The position numbers were made by a program, and so were the translations under genes. A stretch of DNA of 64,000 bases from Patiria pectinifera (Eukaryota > Echinodermata > Asteroidea > Valvatida > Asterinidae), in assembly GCA_029964075.1 (NCBI GenBank), contig CM057148.1, forward strand, positions 32,605,916 to 32,669,915, read 5' to 3'. The notes under the pieces are model-generated. The model saw only the letters and a list, made by a program, of their open reading frames with translations, did no database searches and had not been told where the DNA came from. Below are positions 53,487 through 64,000 of the stretch, piece by piece (position 1 is the first letter of the stretch; each line of letters begins with the position of its first letter).

Positions 53487-54075
53487 CACTACACATTGCC
53501 CGCAACCAGTACCCCACATGACACTTTGTTGGAAAAATCATTGTTATTGTCAGCAAAATATAAAGATGGACCGTAAGCAGCCCCAGTGGCAGTCTCAAAA
53601 GATGTTCCCCACAGCAGACAGCACCCTCTGAAATGAGACAATTAATTTTCTTTATTAAATTGTGTTTAATCAAATCAGAAAGTACTGAAATAAAATTCAC
53701 CTTTTTGTGATTCATGATGGCTCTCTGCAGGAGGAGTTTTATTGTAAAGGAAAGATGCACGAACATGCATGCGCATTGACTAAACCTGTTTGCAGAAAGA
53801 AAAAAAGGTCAAGTTACAAGGTCGTATAGTCAGACCGTGACTTACATATTTTTGTCTTTATATAGTACATAAATAAATTCTACATACAACTGAAAAGGAT
53901 TTCAAATATTTGGGGTTGGGATGATGGTCTAATGGAAAAATGGCGACTCGAATAAGAGACTGAACGCGTGCAACTTAAGACGACTTGATTCAAGTCTATA
54001 GTTATTGACAGTAGTCTGGTTCCCAGACAACTCATGCTGCAGTCATGTGTTCATTAGGTCAGAGAGCCAGACTAT

Positions 54076-54090
54076 GTTGCTACTAGCAAC
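54076..54090. promoter_or_regulatory. RFX X-box-like inverted repeat upstream of CFAP68
   Basis: GTTGCT ACT AGCAAC: two exactly complementary half-sites with a 3-base spacer, ending 165 bases before the CFAP68 ATG. This is the arrangement bound by RFX-family factors at ciliary promoters (established). Its use here is inferred from position and from the gene's ciliary role. Confidence 0.5.
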
Positions 54091-54206
54091 AGAAGTTCAG
54101 GCTGACGCTGTCATCCATTTATGCACAATACTATGCTATACTAGTACAGTATTAGTACGTGCGTGCACGCGACGTGTACATTTATCTGTTGATTTAGAAA
54201 TAGAAG

Positions 54207-54588
54207 AGGAATTTTGTTGCGGTGTAATTTTCTGTTTTCCAAACAAAATCAGACATGGCTACAGAAGATGAAGTTGCCTTTCGCTCAATGGTTCGAGCCT
54301 CGGGTTTAGGAGAAGTCTGGCAACATACATCGGATGAGTTGAAATTCAAGCAGTATGGATGGAGGACAACCACCAAAGAAGATTGCTATTCGCCACAAAC
54401 TCTTGTTGGTAATTGGAATGAAGAGAGGTTTGACATTGAAAGGATCAGGGTACCAAAGAGATTACCGTCACAGGTTTGTTTGGAGCATTATTGTCCGCAT
54501 TTAATTTTTCTTATGTTATTTGGCCCATGCAGACAGCTGATCTGATTCTGCTTAATAATTAGGAATTTTGTTGCGGTGTAATTTTCTG
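54207..54588 (+). repeat. 28-bp exact direct repeat flanking CFAP68 exon 1
   Basis: AGGAATTTTGTTGCGGTGTA plus ATTTTCTG occurs at 54207-54234 and identically at 54561-54588, 354 bases apart, on either side of exon 1. Confidence 0.9.
54255..54473 (+). CDS. CFAP68: CFAP68 exon 1
   Basis: 73 codons from MATEDEVAFRSMVRASGLGE to RVPKRLPSQ. Donor CAG|GTTTGT, phase 0. A 28-base exact direct repeat flanks this exon (54207-54234 and 54561-54588). Confidence 0.93.
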
Positions 54589-57500
54589 CTAATTTTCTAT
54601 GTACACTTCAACTCGCCTATTTTTTTGCTAGGGCCTAATTCTACTAACTACAATTGCATGCAGATGCTTCTGGGCCTGCAGAAGTTATCAAGATATGACC
54701 CTAACTAGGTGACCTTTCTTGGTCTCCCACTGTAGTATAGGCTAAATGAATACTTTGCAGTTTCTACAGGGGTGTAAACCTATAAATGGTGCAACCAAAA
54801 AGACACGTTTCTTACATTATTTGGGATTTTTTTTGGGTCAGAACTATTAAAATCTGACATCTTGACAGTTGTCTCTGTTGATTGGATGATCAAAATAACA
54901 ATATAAAAGTGGGATCTACATTAAATAGGTAAATATGTATAAAATGTATTTATGTAAATATTGGCCTTGTATAAATTAATTATCTATTGCGGATTCAACC
55001 ATTATTTTGAAATTATGAAAAGTGTATTGGCATTGAAAAAAAAGGAAACAGAAAGAAAATGTTTGAAAAGCTCAAGGAAATATATTTTCCTAAAACCAAG
55101 GAGTCTAACTCATTTAAAAAAAATAAATATCATACAGGGTGTATCAAAAAAAGTATAGACTTAGAGAAATGTATCTAAAACGGATGTTTTATAATTTTTC
55201 AAAAATATGTCACTAAATATTGATGGACCAAGGTGTCACGCTTTAATTGCCACCATGTCAATCTTCAGCTGTTCCGCATGAGTGAACACTAGCTATTTAC
55301 TTTCACCCGATTTCAATTGGCTTGTGCACAAAAGTGAAATGGTTAAAACATAATCAAACACCGTGGTAGGGAAGTTTAGGCATGTGCTTTGTTGCTCACA
55401 AATTTTCAAGAAAATTGGATTAACCCTTAGTCCTCCACAGGCCCACCAAGTTTGGACTCAAGTTGCGCCTTCCTCAAAACATTAACAACAGCATGACCTT
55501 ACAAGTCAATGATTAAGCTTAATGGTACTCGTCATGAGGGAATGCAACGTTTGCACTTCATGCATGCATGATTCAGTCTTCGACGTGGCCACCATTTCTT
55601 TGCACACAGACTTCTGCCCTCTTCAGCATGTCAATGATTTTCGTCATTATCGTCCTGGCAGAAGAAATGGACAATTTAGGCGTGCCTGGTGGGCGCAAGA
55701 TGGGGCACCACCGCACAAGAGGAGGTTGGTGACTAAACGTCTCACTGAATTGTTTGGCGATCGCTTCATCGCATTAAAACCGGCCCGTCGAGTGGCCCCC
55801 AAGATCGCCCGATCTTACCCCATACTGGACTTTTTCTTGTGAGGCCATGTTAAGTCTAAGGTGTACACCACTCCACCAAGAGACCTGGATGACCTGCAAG
55901 AACGTGTTACTGCCAAAGTTGCTGTTGTGAGGCAGGATGCCGCAATGATTAGGTGCGCAGTTTACGACATGCTGAGGAGGGCAGAAGTCTGTGTGCAAAG
56001 AAATGGTGGCCACGTCGAAGACTGAATCGTGCATGCATGAAGTGCAAACGCTGCATTCCCTCATGACGGTTACCATTAGGCCTAATCATTGACTTGTAAG
56101 GTCATGCTGTTGTTAATGTTTTGAGGAAGGCGCAACTTGAGTCCAAACTTGGTGGGCCTGTGGAGGACTAATCCAATTTTCATGAAAGTTTGTGAGCAAC
56201 AAAGCACATGCCTAAACTTCCCTACCACGGTGTTTGATTATGTTTTAACCATTTCACTTTTGTGCGCAAGCCAATTCAAATCTGGTGAAAGTAAATAGCT
56301 AGTGTTCACTCATGCGGAACAGCTGAAGATTGACACGGTGGCAATTAAAGCGTGAGACCTTGGTCCATCAATATTTAGTGACAGATTTTTGAAAAATTAT
56401 AAAACATCCCTTTTTGATACATTTCTCTAAGTGTATACTTTTTTTTGATACACCTTGTATTGAGTTACATGGCCCAGACAGCACAGATTTTCCATGCAGT
56501 GCCACTGCGTAGAATAAGGCAGGATTTTTTCTACAACGCCAAATCTGCACGCTTTGGAAATCCTGCTTGCTGCAACAAATAAAGAGATTTCGCTTGGTTA
56601 ATCAGTATGGTGGATGATCGTTAGCCAATATTCAACAACATAAGTTTTGTTGAGGAAAAGAGTGGTTGCTTCGCTATTTTCAAGCTACTTGGTTGCAAAG
56701 CCTTATCTGCGCAGAAATAGGAGGATCTAGGATAATTGACAGAGTTGTATGGGTCTAAGGCAATGTGAGTTAGCCTAGGCCTAGTTCTGCAGACCGTGAC
56801 TGTTAAGCAAACAAATATCCACTTCTATTTCTCAGCTCCAGTTAGGTCTATGTCAATAGCAAGCCAAGAGATTCAAGGAAGTTTCAGGGCTATGATTTTG
56901 AAAGGAAACTGTGTGGTGAACTAAAAAAAGAGGACTGTCAAAATTGTACAGGAAAGTATGTACATGTACACGTACAATTTATTTCAATTTGAAACCACAA
57001 ATGTTATGCCCCCCTTTGATAGGTGCATTACTAGGCACTTTATTGGAGTAAGACTTCTATGTGAAAAGGGGTTTATATACCTTTGGGTTTATATACCTTT
57101 GGATTTATATACCTTTGAGGATGGGACAACTTGAAAAAGATGGCTAAGACCAAGTTCACCTGATGAAACCAAGTTGACTCGGAAAACCATGTTGATTTGA
57201 GACAGACTTATGGGGACCAAGTTGACATGAAACAGATGATTTGGAATTGAGGTGAAACCAAGTTGATCTGGGAATATGTTGTGCTTGGGACCAAGCTGAC
57301 CCCCAAACAAGTTGATTTGGGTATGAGTTTCAACTTGGAATCAAGTTCACCTGAAAACAAAGTGTTGATTTGGGAATGAGTTGTATCAGGATTCAGGACT
57401 CCGTGGGGGAAGAATTCCATAGATGCACATCACTCGTTTTTCCCTGCAGTGACAGGTCAGCCATCAGAAAGCGATAACATGTCTTAAATAACAAGTCAAA

Positions 57501-58550
57501 TTTAGCAAGGAAAATATTGAAGCATTTACTGAGAAAACACTTGGAATTTTTCAGACCAGTCTGATAGGGTTTGTGCACAGGATGTCAAGTGATGTCCAGG
57601 TATGGAACTCCTTCACTGAGGGCACCTCAGACTGATTTTGAATTAGGATTGAGTGGGTTTTGATAATAAAGTATAATTATTATATGTTTTAAAAGCATGA
57701 AAGTACCATGTTGATGTGCCTTGCAGTCATGGCAGTTTTCAACTATGCACACATTCATAAGACTGCATGCACTGATCAACCCTGCATCATTTTTTAATTC
57801 TTGCTTGACGTTGTTTACTTTGCTAAGCAATGCTAAGCAAAGTAAACAACGTCAAGAAAATTTAAACAAGAAAAGAAGGAAGGAAAACCTAATTATATTA
57901 CATCAACTTCTTACCAAAATCTAACATGGGTTTTTGTAAGAAATTCTGAATAATTAAAAGCCCAGAGAATGGGTTCAAATGTTTCATGCAGTATAATGGT
58001 TAAAACATGAAGCTTGGCATTGTCTGCAATAACATTTGTATTGTTTTGAAATGTGCATATTATATATTGGGTGATATGATATCAATTGCAATATTGTTAC
58101 ACATTGAATGATTATGTATAGTGCATATATATATATGTATGTGCATGCTTAAATCTAAAGTTTGATGTTGTTGTTTTTTATTTGTTGTAGTTTGAGCACT
58201 ACTTTGAAACAACCCATGCTGATTCCTACAAAATGGAAGGAAAATCGGTTCCTCGTTCACTTGTTCATTTGGCAGGTTTGTGCATCTCATTATAAATTTT
58301 AACCAATAGATGGACTTTAAAATTGACAATGTGCTCTGTTGGGCTTTATACAATGCATTTGTCAGTTTGTTTCGACAAATATTATTTGTTATTTGTACTG
58401 ATATCAGCTCGTGAAGCCAGAGCATTTCCAGCATCACAGCCAGAGTTAGACCCTCCAAGAACCAAGCAAGAATATAATTCATTCCAGACAACATCCAGAG
58501 CTGCATATGTTGACCCCAGATTGAGAACAACGCCCCTCAATACATCATAG
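54255..58550 (+). CDS. CFAP68: CFAP68 (C11orf1-type), whole gene, 3 exons
   Basis: Cilia- and flagella-associated protein 68, a microtubule inner protein of motile cilia doublets in mammals. Exons 54255-54473, 58191-58275 and 58408-58550 join in phase to give 148 residues; the human protein is 150. Conserved blocks: EVWQHTSDELKFKQYGWRTT and LVGNWNEERFDIERI in exon 1 (human FFQYGWRCTT, LMGNWNQERYD), FEHYFETTHADSYKMEGKSV in exon 2 (human FGHYFETTYDTSYNNKMP), FPASQPELDPPRTKQEYNSF in exon 3 (human GHQPELDPPRYK). The ATG is the first in frame after an upstream stop. Intron 1 (3.7 kb) holds a mariner-like element, a minisatellite and a perfect palindrome. It is divergent from LRRIQ1. No AATAAA is obvious before the repeat at 58662, so the 3' end is unresolved. 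Confidence 0.93.
55135..56457. mobile_element. Mariner-like element with ~490 bp inverted arms
   Basis: CAGGGTGTATCAAAAAAAGT at the left and TTTTTTTGATACACCTTG at the right, each beside TA. Arms 55135-55630 and 55967-56457 are inverted copies. The right arm includes the 3' end of a transposase gene, and the left arm is its inverse. Lies in CFAP68 intron 1. Confidence 0.85.
55625..56025 (+). pseudogene. Mariner/Tc1-type transposase, C-terminal fragment
   Basis: WWAQDGAPPH (second catalytic Asp region), LTELFGDRFI, then a frameshift across the SPDL block, DFFL followed by a stop where Trp is expected, GHVKSKVYTTPPRDLDDLQE and CVQRNGGHVED. The N-terminal half, including the DNA-binding domain and first Asp, is absent. 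Not functional. Confidence 0.8.
57068..57118. repeat. 17-bp tandem repeat, 3 copies
   Basis: GTTTATATACCTTTGG type units in CFAP68 intron 1. Confidence 0.75.
57120..57400. repeat. Degenerate minisatellite (ACCAAGTTGACCTG units)
   Basis: AAACCAAGTTGA, GGACCAAGTTGACATG, GGACCAAGCTGACC, AATCAAGTTCACCTG and similar recur about every 25-50 bases in CFAP68 intron 1. Confidence 0.65.
57804..57856. repeat. Perfect 53-bp palindrome
   Basis: 26-base arms with one central base: CTTGACGTTGTTTACTTTGC to its exact inverse. In CFAP68 intron 1. Confidence 0.9.
58191..58275 (+). CDS. CFAP68: CFAP68 exon 2
   Basis: 28 codons plus 1 base, FEHYFETTHADSYKMEGKSV then PRSLVHLA. Acceptor TTGTAG, donor GCAG|GTTTGT. 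Below usual ORF size cut-offs but strongly conserved. Confidence 0.92.
58408..58550 (+). CDS. CFAP68: CFAP68 exon 3 (stop codon)
   Basis: Completes Ala, then REARAFPASQPELDPPRTKQ to RLRTTPLNTS and TAG at 58548-58550. Acceptor ATCAG. QPELDPPR is the family signature. Confidence 0.93.
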
Positions 58551-58661
58551 TCAGGCTGGATGAAGACAGCACATGTAGACTAGCACTCACAAAGGATGTA
58601 CAGCATATCCACTTAATCATGCCAATTAAGCATACAATTCATTGTGCAGACATGTTTTGTT

Positions 58662-59150
58662 TTATATCACCTCAGCCAAAGATTATGTGTCTTGATTGAC
58701 CGAGAGCGAGTCACACATGGCATTACGCTACTTTTGCTATCTTGCCGTGAACGGCCAAAAGTACTACACCCGTTACAACCAAAGTACTATACGCATAAGA
58801 ACGGGTATTGTATGCAAATGCATATACGGGTGTGCGCATTCCGCACAGGTTTCAGACATTTCGTGAAGTGGTAGTTCGGAAAGTGCAAGGAAACTAATTT
58901 TGTATTCAAATTGAAGTACATTTGAATTGTATTTTAGATTTAATTAATCAGTTATCGCTTCAAATCAAGCAGAACATGTGGGAGAGGTGTTATAAAACAA
59001 ATAGTGAGTGCTATATCTTGTGGTGTAGCAAAACAAGCCTCCCTCGGTGATCCACGGAGCATTCTCTAATACTCCATGGATCACCTCGGAATCAAGGCTA
59101 ATTGTACTACACCACTTGAAGTCACCACCAGTCAATATTTGTATACTATA
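58662..59150. mobile_element. Foldback miniature element, family E copy 2
   Basis: ATCACCTCAGCCAAAGATTA and TGTCTTGATTGACCGAGAGC match copy 1 at 34298. A second hairpin TGATCCACGGAG / CTCCATGGATCA lies at 59049-59088. It begins about 110 bp after the CFAP68 stop. Confidence 0.6.
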
Positions 59151-59789
59151 AAATGTATACACGAAAGAAAGTTTAATAGCGTGATGTGATCAATTAAGAC
59201 AATTATGACATCGCCCCTGTTACCAACGAATCCAAAAACAAAATTAGATGAAGTGATATTTCTAAATAGGGATATGAAAAGTAACATAATAATGTAAAAA
59301 AAACTTATACAGCTTCCAGGCTTGCACAATGAGGCTTATAATTATCAATCTAAATTTAAAAAACAAACAAAAAAAACCCCCACATATTTATGCACTGAAC
59401 AAAACTTTAAAATAGGATCTGGCATGCGTACATGTATGTTGTTGTACAATGTAAACTGCGTTGACTCTATGCAAATCTATGCAGATTGTATTTTTCATCG
59501 ATCAAATGGCTAAAAATGTACAAAAGTTCTGTTTGTTTATTTTCCACAGTATCCAAAAAAAAAAAAACGACGACAAATTACAAAATCATTTAAAGATAAT
59601 CAAATACAATTGTATACCATATTTACTAAGTAAATTTTATGCAAAATTAATGCAAAGAAATATATGTATGTATACAAGGTAATTGTGATACTGCAGAGGG
59701 ATCTATTTAGAAAGCACAGCTTGTATTCAGTGGTCCCTAATTTACATGCACGTCCATTGAGACAGGAATAAAAGAATGTTAATCCAACC

Positions 59790-60840
59790 ATTTAGGTCCG
59801 TGGCCGATGCACCAATGAAAAAAATGTAATAGTAGGTTTCAATGCACACGCATGTTTGCAGGGAAAAAAAAGGAACAAAGACAATTTACCACTAACATTT
59901 ATACAAGAATGTGGACCAACACAAACAAATGGATGAAGACTACAAAGCCACAGCTACAAAGAGGTCTTATCAGATCAGCAGATAAAGTGGGTTAGAGTGA
60001 AGAACAATCAACAATAAGATTCCAGTAAAACAGATTTAAAACTACGTTTGGAAGCAGAAATATTTTTGGATACTTTGAGCTGGTCATTAAGCCTGTTCCA
60101 AAGCATGGGTCCCTCATTTAAAATAGTTTTAAGCCCGGTTCATACTTCACGCAAAAGCGAAAGCAAAGCGAAATTTGTGACGTCAACAATACGTTCGAAG
60201 CGCGTCCACCATTGTTGACGACATGAATTTCGCTTCGCACTTGTTTTTGCGTGAAGTATGAACCGGGCTTTATAAGCTAGCTAAGTACGGGTGTAAGGAA
60301 TGTGGAAATTGGAAGCTTGACGGGTAAAATGGGAATGAATTTCTGAATTGCGAGAAAAAATAATTTAGATAGAAAGAGGTAAATTTTTACAAGCAAGCTG
60401 GTACATGAGGGACCCAAGCTGATGACAATAAATATCCTTAACTTTTAAAGTCTCATGCTTTACAAAAAGGGGATCTGCAATTCTGCATGTGCATTGAAAT
60501 CAGTAAAATTTATAATTCGAAGAGCCCATTTCTGTAAAAGGAGGAGTCTGTTCAGATTAGTAACAGAACTAGCTCCCCATGCAAGTATCCCATAGTTTAG
60601 ATAAATACAATCAGAGTTTTGTAAAGTGAATTAAGAACCGGTCCAGGAAGAAAATGTTTGATCCTGTTAATCACACCAATATTTCTAGCAATGATTTTAC
60701 AGACATAATCAACATGACTATTCCATGTTAGTCCGCAGTCAACAAAAAGGCCCAAAAACTTACAGCAATCAGTTTTTGCTATGATGGAGTCATTAATCTT
60801 GATAAGACATGGGAGGTCACTGGCTGAATTGCTGAACAAC
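59790..60840 (-). pseudogene. CR1/Jockey-like reverse transcriptase C-terminal remnant
   Basis: On the minus strand from 60839: KINDSIIAKTDCCKFLGLFV, DCGLTWNSHVDYVCKIIARN, IGVINRIKHFLPG, then with frame changes LNYGILAWG, LLLLQKWALRIINFTDFNAH, and finally MLWNRLNDQLKVSKN near 60100. The catalytic part is missing. Interrupted by a Harbinger-like element at 60132-60269. Confidence 0.75.
60132..60269. mobile_element. Harbinger-like miniature element, 138 bp, TTA duplication
   Basis: AGCCCGGTTCATACTTCACG at the left and CGTGAAGTATGAACCGGGCT at the right, with TTA on both sides (60129-60131, 60270-60272). Inserted in the RT remnant, so younger than it. Confidence 0.85.
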
Positions 60841-61050
60841 AGGTTGTTTTCTTTTTATCTTTTATGTTTTTATAACAATGTTCGTGCATGAAAAAATGTT
60901 TCTACTTTTGTCACTATTAAATTGTAAAAGGTTTAAACAAGAATTTTTGTTGGAATCGATTGTAGACAGTCATGCTTGCATATATCTTTATTTATATTTA
61001 TGCTCTGTCTATAAATTGTTCATTTTTTTTTCAATGGATGTTGTGATATA

Positions 61051-61237
61051 CAGTCGAATCTCGTTAGTACAAACTCTGTTAATACAAAATTCTGGTTATA
61101 ACAAACATACAGCCTTAGTCCCGACTGTGCATTTATGTGCACAATGAATGGGACTAATGTTCCTCTTAATACAAAATTCTGATACAACAAACAATTTGGT
61201 TAGGTCCGAACGAGTTTGTATTAACGAGACTCGACTG
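61051..61237. mobile_element. Pogo/Tc1-like miniature element, 187 bp
   Basis: CAGTCGAATCTCGTTAGTAC at the left and GTATTAACGAGACTCGACTG at the right, TA flanks. Non-coding. Confidence 0.8.
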
Positions 61238-62040
61238 TATATACCGAAGGTTTAAAATGATACCCAGAATTATCTGTAAACTCACAGGCATGTGAATTCT
61301 AGACATGCATCGAAGCAACGCAACAATGTTTTAGTCAAAGCACTAAAATCTTTCTTTCTGTACCAAAGTTACCGGTAATTTTGCTCAAATATCAGATACT
61401 GGTTTTGAATATTTTATGTTCCTTAAATTTCTGGAAATTGTAAAAGGTGTGGCAGGTATGCTGCTCCCATAGGCCCAATCCCTTTACAACATGGGATGTG
61501 CTAACTCTGGAAATGTTCATTTGAAAAACTGTTTTGCATTCCAATTGAGGTTTGAAACTTCCATTTTTGTTTTTATTTTTCAGGTTTTTTTGTTAACACT
61601 ATTTTAAACAATTTTTTTTTTTTTTGTAATTCAACTTGTCATTATTACATGTACAATAAATTGTATGTGGACTGTATGCAATGAGAAAGTGTAGTTGTTT
61701 TTTTTTCTTATTGGGGGAATGAAACAATGATATGTCTGTCTGCAATAGCCCATACATGTACACATATATGGACTCTATGTACTCAGATTGAGTCCATAAA
61801 TACCTCACAACCACTTAAAGCAGTCAATCTCTGTCAGTGACACCTCAAGTCATTAAACCTAAGTCCTGTGGTTCCAGCTCCTTCCAATCAGCCGCAGTTC
61901 AGTTGCCAGATGATGTCAAACAGGCCGAAACATCAGAACAATTCAATATCCGGGTCAAACCATCTCTTCAAATTTGTACAATTGTTGATTTCAAAGGACC
62001 TCATAGTGGTATGCGCTATATTAGAATGGTTTTTATTATT

Positions 62041-62927
62041 ACTAGTGCAGTGCCCGTCAAAAATGCGCCTGTTCAGGGCAGCAATTTAGAACTCCTCGTG
62101 CAAACAACGCACACGATTCAATGGTGTTGTTTGAACTCACATGTTGAACGCACACTTTGTACATGTCGCCATCCCCTGGCACAGATATTCACCCCCACTG
62201 GACACTGGTCTCACCCTCCGATAAGGGTTGCTCAGTCGACTGCAACAGTGACGGTTGCTCAGTCGACTGCATAATGCATGAGCCCGTGCTGCCACTCATG
62301 CACGTACGTGTACATACGAAAACATTTTACGCAGTGCTATTCATCCATACTGCACTATGGCGAGTGGTTCTTGAAAAAGCTGCAAAAAGTAGCGCAGATA
62401 TTCACCCCTACTGGACAATGGTATCGCCCAGCAGTAAGGTTGCTCAGTTGACCGCCTACAATAATGGTCGCTCAGTCGACTGCAAAGATAATACATGTGC
62501 CCGTGCAGCCACCACGCACGGACGTGTACATACGGAAATATGGTATGCAGTGCTATTCATCCGTACTTGACAATGGTATTGCCCTACAATGTACGTGCGT
62601 GTGCCCGTCCTTTTTGCATTGTTTGCGTCATATTGAGCATGCGCGCTTTAGCTTAAATATGACGTAAACAATTGAAAAGAACATCAGTGCGTGATGGTCT
62701 AGGCTATATACTGGCACGTTTGCCTCAGAAAATATTACTTTTTTGCAGCTTTTTCGAGAACCGCTTGTCCAAACAACTTCAAACTTGACACTGCACATTC
62801 TGGTGTCCCGAACAAAACACCCGCCGATTTTCAACTTCATACGGTGCCAGGTTCAGGAGATAATTGGCGTACAGACAGACAGACAGACAGACACACACAC
62901 AGAGAGATTTCTGGAATTATAGTATTA
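62041..62927 (+). repeat. Interspersed repeat, CTAGTGCAGTGCCCGT family, copy 3
   Basis: Same start and end as the copies at 50265 and 50911: ACTAGTGCAGTGCCCGTCAA to (CAGA)n, TTTCTGGAATTATAGTA. It is longer, with extra GCTCAGTCGACTGCA repeats. Short open frames inside are not conserved between copies. Confidence 0.75.
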
Positions 62928-64000
62928 AAGGATATTATTCCTATCACATTTCCAAATGGTTTAGAGTATGCCACCAAGGGTTGCACTGTTCTTGCCAGGG
63001 TCCATGGTAGAGTGTAAAAAGACAACTGACATATACTTCCCATTGCATTCACAACATTTTTCAAGATAGCAAGAGCACATATTTCAGTCAAACTAAAAAG
63101 ATGTTCACATTGTACATGGAAGAAAAGACCCAAGAATTGTGAACAATCAAACATTCTGGAGTAATTCAAATATTTATGATTTTTACACGAATAAGAGCTT
63201 TTTTCTAATTCACATTTTTTAAATGATTCTAAAACATTTAAAATAACATTTATATACATTTAGCATTATTTCTCCACATATCTTTCAACATTTTGACTTA
63301 TTTAGTGTACAACCTTGACAGGGGTGAGATTGGGAGAAAATGAAATAGCCACGAAACAATCCACAGAGGGTTTGAGGGTCCCCGGGGGCCCAGGGCAACA
63401 GGGTCTATGGAATATGTTTGCACAATGTTGTTTTTAATACCTTGATAGGCAAAAACAGGTTTACAGAAAAACCTCTGGAATTCGGGTGTTTCACAATGCA
63501 GTGCGCCACCAAGAGTTTGCCTTGAAGAGTCAATTTTTCAAGTTTACGGTCCACAAAACATGGCCAATTTGAATGTCAGTAGACAACTTGAGATAATTTA
63601 TTATAGATTGTGGCATAGCGTTCTGCCGCCTTACAAAAAACACCATATTGATAAAAAGCGAAGAAATGGGCAAACAGATACTCAAATCATACACTTATGA
63701 AACTACTGAAACTACATCTCCATAAATGCACTGGAAAAAATTAACTCTCCGTTGCAAATTCTTGGTGGCACTTTGCATTGTGAATCGCCCAAATTCCAAA
63801 GGAGGGATTCTTTAAAAATCCTGAAATCACAAAAACTCCCTATACAAAAACATTTTGAAATCAGGAAAAATCCTGACAAAATATCCACAAATCGGGAAAA
63901 AATCCTCACAAGAAAATCCTGAAATCAGGAAATTCCTGTCAAATCTCACCCCTGCCTTGAACAATGAATGTACTTTTAATATTTGACACTAGGTTTTGTT
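62928..64000. other. Right edge, no recognised feature
   Basis: AT-rich sequence with minor A-runs and repeated AAATCCTGA motifs near 63810-63940. No exon or element ends recognised. Confidence 0.4.

Larger units (their letters stand above)
39582..54254. other. Intergenic region between divergent LRRIQ1 and CFAP68
   Basis: 14.7 kb with no host gene that I can recognise. It is almost wholly repeats, listed separately. Small stretches without an assigned element: 39582-39770 (LRRIQ1 promoter side), 48105-48489, 51605-52140 (G- and C-rich runs) and 53500-54250 (CFAP68 promoter side). Confidence 0.6.

Noticed and set aside
58060-58530. 156-codon open frame on the minus strand
   Set aside because: Antisense of CFAP68 exons 2-3 and their intron; no homology of its own.
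1-64000. Bacterial-type operons, CRISPR arrays or phage genes
   Set aside because: No long open frames or regularly spaced short repeats with unique spacers; tandem arrays present are minisatellites without spacers.

Overview
The window is eukaryotic nuclear DNA from an animal. Genes are split into many short exons with GT-AG introns, and the spaces between and inside them are filled with DNA transposons, foldback elements and degraded retrotransposons. Two genes are recognisable from their protein sequence. Both are closer to vertebrate proteins than expected for most protostomes, and the repeat spectrum (hAT, Tc1/mariner, Harbinger-like, CR1/Jockey-like, Penelope-like, G-rich miniature elements) suits a marine invertebrate deuterostome such as an echinoderm, hemichordate or cephalochordate. 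That placement is inference; the window alone cannot name the species.

Gene 1 (minus strand, about 39581 down to 965) is an LRRIQ1 orthologue: leucine-rich repeats plus IQ motifs. I rebuilt 24 coding exons by hand. The first 23 join with matching splice phases from the start codon to position 8122, giving 1460 codons. A C-terminal exon at 965-1086 is plausible, but it needs one more exon (phase 0 to 1) somewhere in 1087-8121 that I could not find. Order in the protein: acidic N-terminus, charged coiled coil, IQ 1, long coiled coil and low-complexity region, leucine-rich repeats (exons 11-17), Ser-rich linker, IQ 2, IQ 3, then a conserved tail. Introns carry most of the mobile DNA of 1-39 kb.

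Gene 2 (plus strand, 54255-58550) is a complete three-exon CFAP68 (C11orf1-type) gene of 148 codons plus stop. Human CFAP68 is a small protein of the ciliary doublet microtubule. LRRIQ1 is also expressed in ciliated tissue, so the two genes are divergently arranged ciliary-type genes separated by 14.7 kb of transposon-derived DNA (39582-54254). A clean RFX X-box-like inverted repeat lies 165 bp upstream of CFAP68, and a weaker one lies 107 bp upstream of LRRIQ1.

Region by region: 1-964 LRRIQ1 3' flank with poly(A) signals; 1768-13800 introns near the LRRIQ1 C-terminus packed with TIR and foldback elements; 14-28 kb the dense exon core; 30.4-36.5 kb a large intron with a hAT-like element, a deleted non-LTR retrotransposon and a recent tandem duplication that copied a splice donor; 38.1-38.8 kb a coding-frame-preserving minisatellite; 39.8-53.5 kb intergenic nested elements, including a Penelope-like remnant with a GIY-YIG domain and a 4.7 kb inverted repeat with minisatellites in its arms; 55.1-56.5 kb a mariner-like element inside CFAP68 intron 1; 58.7-64 kb repeats and a CR1/Jockey-like remnant on the minus strand. 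No rRNA, CRISPR or functional tRNA is visible.
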